A stretch of DNA of 54,913 nucleotides from Desulfobacterales bacterium (GTDB taxonomy: Bacteria; Desulfobacterota; Desulfobacteria; Desulfobacterales; JAHEIW01). The notes below the pieces were generated by a model. It had not been told where the DNA came from, did no database searches, and worked only from the letters and a program-made list of their open reading frames with translations. Both the position numbers and the translations under genes were made by a program. Positions within the stretch are counted from its first letter, which is position 1. Every line of letters starts with the position of its first letter. Location: the NCBI GenBank assembly GCA_030145015.1, contig JAQYWI010000013.1:1-54913 (forward strand), written 5' to 3'. Positions 38,201 to 44,885 of the stretch are shown piece by piece.

Positions 38201-38349
38201 TACAGTTCAAAGGCATCCTTCCAGTTGCCATTGGTGTATGCCTTCTGGGCTTCTTTACGAATTTGTTGATGGGTCGAGTCTTCTGCCCAGGCAGATGCGG
38301 ACAGCAGCAAAAGTGCCACGATTAAAATAATAGATGTTTTTGATTTCAT
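32224..38349 (-). CDS. Alpha-2-macroglobulin family protein with thioester
   Basis: 2041 residues from ATG 38349, chosen because GAGG precedes it and it begins a clean signal peptide (MKSKTSIILIVALLLLSASA). Order: helical N-terminal region with repeat-like helices (about 25-400), MG domains with LIMTDRPVYRPAQTVKFKAW, bait-type low-complexity region, ANATO-like part with TAYWSGSITTDQKG, then the thioester motif GCTEQ (Cys about residue 1502) and the alpha-helical TED, ending in a receptor-binding-like domain. Bacterial members trap invading proteases in the periplasm. The usual partner PBP1C gene is absent. A Trp/Tyr-rich insert (about 783-831) is odd. Confidence 0.92.
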   Translation of the reverse strand: MKSKTSIILIVALLLLSASAWAEDSTHQQIRKEAQKAYTNGNWKDAFELYRQLCLETENDPGMVGQDFTQAWQCLRQLNRLNELDAFREGVIQAHSANWRLLRDTARSYSQNTHWGYRVAGEFQRGSHRGGGKYVNAIARDRVRALQLMHQAAKPAEVDPLKSETAQFYVEFARMLLQFRGSNQAWRLQYLTDLTRLPDYEPGYGYEYNRQSQGAPVDAEDQPIFHRLPKSFESSGSDGERWRWLLARAMVLNPNLKSNVDYMLASFLQQQFGVQTLASYGALYGRGRPIDDKKDKSSPYEVHTLTDTETIAKLAVGVRRFDLPDEFNFILMFKAMLAGNNSGYAGNAARALAQTYENRRQYDHAVTYWNIYKNYNKSPAQKHIDQITKNWGVFEPLSTQPSGTTPSVEYRFRNGRRVEFSAYRIHVSRLLEDVKAYIRSRPRSLDWQKVNVNNIGWRIVQEDQARYIGERLASWQQDLEPDKRHWDRHATVKFPDALQDAGAYLVVARMPRGNTARIIIWVSDTVIVKKPLKNQVFYYVADAVTGKALADVNIDFFGYRTEHIKGTKRYRIRHTSLARPTNKDGLLMLGPGDAPNNMSWLATARTKAGRLAYLGFSNVWYPDYYDTEYNQTKTLIMTDRPVYRPAQTVKFKAWVRHAKYDKDDTSTFAGQRFSVRIHNPKNEQIYSKPLTADAYGGVAGEFRLPADAALGVYRISHNRSSVYGGQTFRVEEYKKPEFEVKVEAPAEPVMLGETIEAKIKAAYYFGSPVSQATVSYKVLRSEHDSRWYPSFYWDWFYGPGYWWYAYDYPWYPGWRDWGCLRPIWSWWQNWPRQQPEIVADGEVKIGPDGTVKITIDTGLAKLIHGDSDHRYTIRAEVRDLSRRTIAGQGDVLVARKPFKVYAWVDKGYYRVGDTINAGFKAQSLDQKPVVGQGRLKLYRITYKDNKPQETRVAGWPLNTDAEGSAALKIQASRPGQYRLAYTVIDAKKHSIEGGYIFSVRGEGDDGAGYRFAKIELITDKAEYAPGDTARLQINTDRKGAAVVLFVRPVNGVYLPPRVIPMAGKSALAEINVSQKDMPNFFVEALTVYGGKAHTEIREIVVPPEKRVLNVKVTPSKTDYRPGQKAKLNVRLTDFFGEPFQGTAVISVYDRALEYISGGSNVPEIRSFFWKWRRQHRLHQESNLTRWFTNQLKKGEVPMQNIGVFGHLMMPAAPGKGLAGEDKRAKSQMVAEGAPARAPAPAETDEVGAAVQLKRDAPGSLADKESQTAPPPDLIQPVVRTQFADTAYWSGSITTDQKGMADIEFSMPENLTGWQVKVWAMGHGTKVGQGSADVVTRKDLIVRLQAPRFFVETDEVVLSANVHNYLKNHKSAKILLELDGGCLGLMNGQQQTKSVVIAANNETRVDWRVKVLKEGEAVVRMKALTDQESDAMQMRFPVYVHGMLKQVPKSGVMRAGQTRSQIRFKVPAARRVAQSRLELRYSPTLAGAMVDALPYLVSYPYGCTEQTLNRFLPTVITQQTLRRMGVSLEAIRNKRSNLNAQEIGDDARRAAQWHRYDHNPVFDEDEVAAMVFAGVKRLAAMQLSDGGWGWFSGYGERAYPHTTALVVHGLQIARENGAVIPDTVVARGVRWLKDYQAKEVDRLIRWDRTKKKGKSHADNLDAFVYMVLTDEAFDNKKMRDYLYRDRNSLAVYAKAVFGMALVKVEDSQKLAMIIKNIEQFLVVDDENQTAYLNLRNSNYWWYWYGSDYEAHAYYLKLLSRTDPSSEKASGLVKYLLNNRKHATYWNSTRDTALIVEAFADYLAAGGEAAPDLTLDIYFNDARIKTVRITAENLFTFDNKLILSGKQIPTGTHTIMLKKSGKGAVYFNAYLDYFTLEDFITKEGLEIKVQRRVFRLKEVNKKVKDVGARGQAVDRRVEKYEREPLKNLAALKSGDLVEVELVIDSKNDYEYLVFEDMKAAGFEPVEVRSGYTENEMGAYVEFRDQKVAFFVKRLARGQHSVSYRLRAEIPGKFSALPTRAYAMYAPELKANSDEIKLIINDNH

Positions 38350-38483
38350 CGACCGTATCCTCATCGCTTGCTGTGAATGTATTAAGTCAGTAATTGGGCC
38401 TTATGCTAAAATCTTATAAGTACAACCGGCAGGAGTCAATACAGGCAGGCCACCTTTTACATAACTTTTACAAATGTGCGTTA

Positions 38484-38560
38484 GATAACGAGAACGAGGA
38501 CGAGTACGAGCGTTGTATAATATCGTACTCGTGCTCCTCCTCGTCCTCGTACTCGACAAG
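38484..38560. repeat. GAGGAC/GTCCTC palindrome, copy 2
   Basis: ACGAGAACGAGGACGAGTAC and GTACTCGTGCTCCTCCTCGT pair around a short AT loop, followed by a second complementary GTCCTCGTACTCG run. Its right flank GCATTTTTGAGATAGGTTCT matches the border of the repeat at 353-752. It sits between the macroglobulin and membrane-protein genes. Confidence 0.7.
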
Positions 38561-38579
38561 GGCATTTTTGAGATAGGTT

Positions 38580-39071
38580 CTAGAAAAGTTGCTTGAGGTA
38601 AGATCCCAATTCGAGGACTTTATCTCCCAGAATTGGCCAAAGCAGGCAGGCGAGATAGCCCAGGCAAAGGAGCAATAAAATGGTGATTAAAGTGATCACC
38701 AGCCGTCTGGCACCCTTTTTTTTGGGCTCCGGCTGGACGGAAAGGGGTTCTTCTTCCACAAGCGGGGGGCGGTCGAAAGTAAAACGGGGTTCTGGTTCCA
38801 TCACGGTTATCTGTTCAGCCGGTGGTTGCAAAGGCGCGTGCGGCACAAAAGCGACTGTCGCGCCTAGTTTTTGCAGTGCTTCCATGAGGAGCAATGCTTT
38901 TTCGGCAGGGATATCATTGCTGAGAAAGTAAGGCGTGTTGCGGACTTTTGCAGTCAATTTTTCAGGAGAAGCACTCTTTGCAAACTTTGAAAGCAGCATA
39001 ACTACTTTCTTTTCTATTTCCCCGGCCGGCACTTCTTTAAGAACCAGTTTTCCTCGGTGTCCGTTGCTCAT
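38580..39071 (-). CDS. Small membrane protein with L7/L12-like N-terminal domain
   Basis: 163 residues. Residues 1-75 form an alpha/beta domain (GKLVLKEVPAGEIEKKVVML, NTPYFLSNDIPAEKALLLMEALQKLGATVAFV) that parallels the N-terminus of the DUF4870 protein at 3277. A Pro/Glu-rich linker (80-115) is followed by a basic patch KKKGARR and one transmembrane helix (about 122-145). The domain would be cytoplasmic with a short extracytoplasmic tail. Family not known to me. Confidence 0.65.
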   Translation of the reverse strand: MSNGHRGKLVLKEVPAGEIEKKVVMLLSKFAKSASPEKLTAKVRNTPYFLSNDIPAEKALLLMEALQKLGATVAFVPHAPLQPPAEQITVMEPEPRFTFDRPPLVEEEPLSVQPEPKKKGARRLVITLITILLLLCLGYLACLLWPILGDKVLELGSYLKQLF

Positions 39072-39216
39072 TGCAGTGGGCCTTTCTTTGACGCTGCGCT
39101 TTTATTGTCTCACACCCGCTCCCTTTGGTCGCTCGAGGCGCAAAGATCGCAAAGGCTTATTTTTCTATTCATATTCTATCTTTTTTTCTTTAAAAGTGTC
39201 AAATGCTTACAATAGC

Positions 39217-39248
39217 AAACAGCGGTTGAAGGAATTCAACCGCTGTTT
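39217..39248 (-). terminator. Stem-loop downstream of asnS
   Basis: AAACAGCGGTTGAA and TTCAACCGCTGTTT form a perfect 14-bp stem around four bases. No long T run follows, so termination is probable but not certain. Confidence 0.5.
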
Positions 39249-39285
39249 GGGTAAAACGGGCCAGCAGATTTTTTTCCTGGCTGAA

Positions 39286-40668
<1,383 letters not shown>

Positions 40669-40867
40669 GGAAACACCCCTTTAATCGTTTGCCCGTTGAG
40701 CCGGTTAAATCTGTATTTTTCTAATTTTATTTATAGCATTGTCATATCGAGTGGGCAAGATAGATCTACGAAGGCCGGAGAGAAGTGCTGAGTTTTGAGG
40801 ACGGAGATTTATTGAATGCGGAATCCTGGATATTTCGTGTTCAAGATATCTGCTGCAAAAACAAAAA

Positions 40868-40916
40868 GGCCTAAAACTAAAAAGGGTTTCAATCCTCTTT
40901 TAATTTTAGGCACTTA
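40868..40916. repeat. Short palindromic element of the GCCTAAA family
   Basis: GCCTAAAACTAAAA pairs loosely with TTTTAATTTTAGGC around a short loop. It has the same arm motif as the larger repeat elements, without their core, and is 3' of the FliD-like gene, where it may end transcription. Confidence 0.5.
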
Positions 40917-40924
40917 TCCTTATT

Positions 40925-42745
40925 CTATATCGATAAATTCACAAACAGACCTGTCGGATCGGAATCACTTTCGCTGCCGGCTGCCGTCAAGACGGAATGC
41001 AGCTGGTTGAACAGCCCGTCGGATTCGGTTCCAAAAAGCGCACTATGAACCGCAGCCGCGCTTTGCGGGGATGCCAGAGCATCTTCAAATCGACTTCGAT
41101 CGGCCTGGGAGAATTTGAATACGCTTTCTTCGGTTTTTTCAAAATCAAAACCAATGCCAAAATCGGTATCGAATTGAGGCCCTTCGGAATCAAACCATGA
41201 CGTTACGGCACTGCGAAGCTCATCTCGGAGCGCTTCGGTTCCTGCGCCCGGTGACGAGGTGATGGCCGAATCATCGAACAGGGCATTCATGGAATCGGCA
41301 ATGATATCGACCAGTTTACTCAGCATTTTGGTGTCTGCGGATATGGGCGCTGGCGCGACATCCTGATCTGCACGAACTGTGGCCCCCAGTTCGGTGTTGT
41401 AGGTATCAGCATATTCGGCCGCAAGATCGGACGCATTGACGACATCGACGCCCTCTGTCTGTACTTCTATGGATTCGTTTACGGGGTCATAGGTACCATC
41501 TGATATTTCCACTGCCGAGAAAAAATTAGTCGTCCCGCTGTCAAGAATTAGCTGACTGTCGGTGCCGTCTGAAGTCAGTGAGACCTTTTGGGAAGCGCTG
41601 TCAAAACTTGCGGTCACTTCTGCCGCTGAGGCTGTAATGCGGTCGAGTACATCGGTCAACGTATCGGTATTGACGTCAATGTCGATAGAAGTGCCATTGA
41701 CACTGATGCTGCCGCTTTGAACACTCGCGAATTGTCCCTCTGCTGCCAGAGTCTTTTCAGACTCCGCATCGTTTCCGGGGATTGCAACCGCGCTATCAAG
41801 TTTTACGGCGGCAACAAAACCGGAAGTATCGTTTGAAAGGGCGATGTCCTGGGTTGAGCCGGGCGTATCCTGGGTCAGCAATACCGTTTCGGTCGCGGCG
41901 TCGAAGGTGGCTGTCACGCCGGCATCGGATTGGTTAATTTTATCGAGTACAGTGTTAAGCGTATCATCCGCCAGGACGTCGATGGTGGTCCCATTGACCT
42001 GAAAAGAGCCACTCGTTACATCGAGACCGGATTGAAAGTTGGGATCATCACTGCCCGTCCCGTTAAAGGGCTTGTCCGGGTCCACCGCAGCTTCGATGTT
42101 ATCGTAAACCTCCATGGTGAAGGTATCGTTTTGAACCAGATCGCCGGCACCGAAGGTTACTACTAAACCATTGTTCATAGTGTATTGTTTATCAATAGAA
42201 TCATTTTTTCTGATATCGATTTTATCAATTTCAGTATTGTTGGAATCGTAGACTTTTACCTGGAGGTTGGCCTTACCACCGCGGGTGCCGCCACGGGCAA
42301 CTTCAAACCTGAGCGTATCGGTGCCGTTTGAGCCGTCATATTCGCCGCTGATCGTGGCCTGAGACGTCGAAGCGCCGGTCCATGCGGACGGGTCAGTATA
42401 ATCGGTGGACGTCTCGGCGTTGACCTCTTCGGTTGACTGCAGGGTGGTGGGTGTTGCGGCCCCGCCCGAGCTTAAGCTAAGACTCGAGGCAGAGGTGGCG
42501 CCTGCAGCTATGGAGACTTCAATTTCGGTAGATTCTGAAGACGCCGGCATCAATTGCTTGACCGCCTCCATTGCTTTGCGCATCCGCAGCACATGCCGCG
42601 TGGTGTCGTCCATCTGATCACGGTGATTTGAAACCGGAAGCCCCTTAAACGATGCTGTGACGTCACGCTGTCTTTGAATGGTATCGATGTAACCGAAACC
42701 AAAGCTTTGACTCGCGTATGGATTAATCCCCCCGTAAAGTTGCAT
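40925..42745 (-). CDS. FliD-like protein with flagellin hook-IN repeats
   Basis: 606 residues from ATG 42745 (AAGGAG upstream). No Sec signal is seen. Residues about 140-215 form a beta-rich module (GLVVTFGAGDLVQNDTFTMEV). Two Flagellin_IN motifs follow at 245-303 (SGSFQVNGTTIDVLADDTLN) and 344-401 (SGSISVNGTSIDIDVNTDTL). The C-terminus (about 490-606), with LRDELRSAVTSW, FKFSQADRSRFEDALASPQ and ALFGTESDGLFNQL, matches the end of FliD filament-cap proteins. The N-terminal 60 residues, from MQLYGGINPYASQS, do not look like flagellin D0 or FliD. Controlled by a sigma-28 promoter and a riboswitch. No other flagellar genes are near. Confidence 0.8.
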   Translation of the reverse strand: MQLYGGINPYASQSFGFGYIDTIQRQRDVTASFKGLPVSNHRDQMDDTTRHVLRMRKAMEAVKQLMPASSESTEIEVSIAAGATSASSLSLSSGGAATPTTLQSTEEVNAETSTDYTDPSAWTGASTSQATISGEYDGSNGTDTLRFEVARGGTRGGKANLQVKVYDSNNTEIDKIDIRKNDSIDKQYTMNNGLVVTFGAGDLVQNDTFTMEVYDNIEAAVDPDKPFNGTGSDDPNFQSGLDVTSGSFQVNGTTIDVLADDTLNTVLDKINQSDAGVTATFDAATETVLLTQDTPGSTQDIALSNDTSGFVAAVKLDSAVAIPGNDAESEKTLAAEGQFASVQSGSISVNGTSIDIDVNTDTLTDVLDRITASAAEVTASFDSASQKVSLTSDGTDSQLILDSGTTNFFSAVEISDGTYDPVNESIEVQTEGVDVVNASDLAAEYADTYNTELGATVRADQDVAPAPISADTKMLSKLVDIIADSMNALFDDSAITSSPGAGTEALRDELRSAVTSWFDSEGPQFDTDFGIGFDFEKTEESVFKFSQADRSRFEDALASPQSAAAVHSALFGTESDGLFNQLHSVLTAAGSESDSDPTGLFVNLSI

Positions 42746-42777
42746 TTTGTCTCCTTTTATAGGCTGACGGCTGAAGC

Positions 42778-42817
42778 AAAAAAGCCGGGCCACCATTTCG
42801 GGGTCACCCAGCTTTTC
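42778..42817 (-). terminator. Riboswitch expression-platform terminator
   Basis: In transcript sense, AAAAGCTGGGTGACC pairs with GGTGGCCCGGCTTTT and ends in TTTTTT. It directly follows the GEMM aptamer and precedes the ribosome site, so ligand binding can decide read-through. Confidence 0.75.
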
Positions 42818-42828
42818 AGCCTCCTCAG

Positions 42829-42900
42829 GCAACCCGGCCATCCACCCCCGGCGGACCCGTGGCTTTCCGTCCCCTGATTACTCAGAGTTTGGCATTATCT
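42829..42900 (-). promoter_or_regulatory. GEMM-I cyclic-dinucleotide riboswitch aptamer
   Basis: In transcript sense: AAUGCCAAAC, CUGAGUAAUCAG stem, GGGACGGAAAGCCACGGGUC and, after a variable stem, GGAUGGCCGGGUUGCC. This is the GEMM-I layout (CAAAC / GGACGCAAAGCCACGGG / GAUGGCCGGGUUGCC), with G for C in GGACGCAAAGCC. The family binds c-di-GMP, with cGAMP-selective variants in some deltaproteobacteria. Confidence 0.8.
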
Positions 42901-42989
42901 TGAGCAGATTTTAATTCAAATTTAAACCAAATCAGCAGTTAATCTCAATCGCATATTCGAAAATTTTAAATTCTGCTTTTCCAATTATC

Positions 42990-43017
42990 TTATCGGCAGT
43001 CTGCCAAAGGAACTTTA
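42990..43017 (-). promoter_or_regulatory. Sigma-28 (FliA) promoter
   Basis: In transcript sense TAAAGTTC, 12 bases, GCCGATAA, matching the sigma-28 consensus TAAA-N15/16-GCCGATAA almost perfectly. It fires toward the riboswitch and the FliD-like gene, with a start near 42982. Confidence 0.8.
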
Positions 43018-43070
43018 GCTAAATTTGATCCAATTTGAACTTTTTATGTTAAACATTTTAGAAAGTTCGG

Positions 43071-44486
43071 TTACAATTTCAATGTTATATAATACCCCTG
43101 ATCCCCTCTTTGCAGCAAAATCACCACCGATCTTTTCTGTCGATATTTGACAATCGCTTTCTTAAATTCTTCTTTGTCGGTGATGGCGGTGTCGTCGATT
43201 TGCCGGATGACATCGCCGGGGCGGGCGCCGATTTTGGCCAGATCGCTGCGGCCGTCGATTTCAGAGATGACGACGCCTTCCCGGGCGAAAGTTTGAAAGT
43301 GCTTGCGCGTTTCCTCCGTTAAGTTCTCGACGCGAATACCCATCAATCGAAAGGCCAGATCTTCGGCCAGTTCCATGGGAAACATCCGTGTTTTGATCGA
43401 TATGGTTTTTATTTTGTTATCGCGCCATATGCTGGCCTTTATCGCGTCACCGGCGGCATAGGTTTTTTTAACCGACCAGTACTCCGGCACCGAAGAAATC
43501 TTTTTTTTGTCGATTGCCACAATAATATCGCCTTCTTGCAGACCGGCTTTGCGGGCCGGGCTCTGAGGCTCCACGGCTTGAACGATGACGCCTTTTTTGT
43601 CGGGAACTTTCAGGTAGCCGGCCAGCTCGTCATCCAGCTTTTGCACCGTAATGCCGATCCAGGCCTGGATCACTTCGCCGAATTGAATCAAATCGGAAAT
43701 AATTTTTTTGGCCTTGTTGATGGGAATCGCAAAATTGATGCCCTGGGCTTTGGCGTAGATTGCCGTGTTGATGCCGATCAGATCGCCGTTAATGTTTAAC
43801 AGCGGTCCGCCGCTATTACCGGGGTTAATGGAAGCGTCGATCTGGATAAAGTCAAGATAGACTTTGTCTGCAGTGCGGATACTGCGGTTGATGGCGCTGA
43901 TAACACCGGTGGTCACCGTGTGCGAAAAGCCGAAGGGGTTACCGATGGCAATCACGGTTTCGCCGATCATCAGGTCGTCGCTGCTTCCCATTTCGATGGA
44001 CGGCAGGAACTTTTCGGAGTCGATTTTTAAAACTGCTAAATCCGAATCCGGGTCGGCACCCACAATTCTGGCTTCAAATTCGCGTTCATCCTGCAGGACC
44101 ACCTTAATCTTGCCGGCGCGTTCAATCACATGGGCGTTGGTCAGGATAAAGCCGCGTTTGCCGTCGATAACCACACCGGATCCCAGGCTGGTGCTCTCCC
44201 GGCGTCGTTCGAATCTGGGATCAAAAAAATCTTTGAAAAATTCCTCAAAAAACGGGTTCATACCAAAGCCGGAAAAGGGATTGGGCCGCTTGCGGACCTC
44301 ATGGGAGGAGCTTATGTTTACCACTGCAGGACTGACTTTGCGCACCGCACGAACCACCGGGCTTTCGCGCTCACTTTGCAGGCCGTAGCCGGGTTGTGGT
44401 ATCGTCAGCCCAAAAAGCAGAAATGTAACCATAGCAAAAAAGGTGTGAGCTGTTTTTTTATTGATCGGCATTAAGATGCTGGGCAT
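43071..44486 (-). CDS. HtrA/DegP-type periplasmic serine protease
   Basis: 471 residues. Signal peptide (about 1-35). Trypsin-like domain with catalytic His119 (TNAHV), Asp149 (DSDLAVLK) and Ser225 (GNSGGP). Two PDZ domains follow: about 270-360 (AWIGITVQKLDDELAG, QSPARKAGLQEGDIIVAI) and about 380-470 (VVISEIDGRSDLAKIGARPGDVIRQI). Degrades or refolds misfolded envelope proteins. ATG 44486, with GGAAGGACAG upstream. It is upstream of, and co-directional with, the FliD-like gene, but a separate sigma-28 promoter lies between them. Confidence 0.93.
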   Translation of the reverse strand: MPSILMPINKKTAHTFFAMVTFLLFGLTIPQPGYGLQSERESPVVRAVRKVSPAVVNISSSHEVRKRPNPFSGFGMNPFFEEFFKDFFDPRFERRRESTSLGSGVVIDGKRGFILTNAHVIERAGKIKVVLQDEREFEARIVGADPDSDLAVLKIDSEKFLPSIEMGSSDDLMIGETVIAIGNPFGFSHTVTTGVISAINRSIRTADKVYLDFIQIDASINPGNSGGPLLNINGDLIGINTAIYAKAQGINFAIPINKAKKIISDLIQFGEVIQAWIGITVQKLDDELAGYLKVPDKKGVIVQAVEPQSPARKAGLQEGDIIVAIDKKKISSVPEYWSVKKTYAAGDAIKASIWRDNKIKTISIKTRMFPMELAEDLAFRLMGIRVENLTEETRKHFQTFAREGVVISEIDGRSDLAKIGARPGDVIRQIDDTAITDKEEFKKAIVKYRQKRSVVILLQRGDQGYYITLKL

Positions 44487-44627
44487 AACTGTCCTTCCCT
44501 TAATTCAGTTAAGGATTGATTTGAAATCAAGGCGCATTTTGACTGCCAGAATATAAACATCACTCGATAAAAATAAAGAAGGCATCTTCATTTATTAGAA
44601 CTAATCTGGTAACATAAACCCGAAATG

Positions 44628-44812
44628 AAATGCCTAAAATGATCTAAAGTGAGCTAAAATGCCTAAAGTTAAGGAATTCTACCCGTCGAGAGCCACCCTT
44701 CGAAAGCCTCAGGATCTGACGACTGGGTCGAACGATCATTTTTATAAAGATGGAGCGCAGCGACACCATAATTTTAGGCATTTTAGCTCATTTTAGTCAC
44801 TTTAGGCATTTC
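44628..44812. repeat. Palindromic repeat element, copy 3
   Basis: Left arm CCTAAAATGA, TCTAAAGTGA, GCTAAAATGC, CTAAAGTTAA (10-bp units) and complementary right arm ending TTTAGGCATTTC. Internal: two 14-bp and two 13-bp degenerate units, then the core GATCATTTTTATAAA..GGAGCGCAGCGACACC. It fills the spacer upstream of the radical SAM gene. Confidence 0.85.
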
Positions 44813-44885
44813 TTTTTCCTGTTATTTTTGAAACGCTTTAAACCGCGTTACGAATATGGAGTGCTTAGCACATTACAGGCTTTCC

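Noticed and set aside
43864..44388. 174-codon open frame opposite the HtrA gene
   Set aside because: Shadow of the protease, with no recognisable domain.
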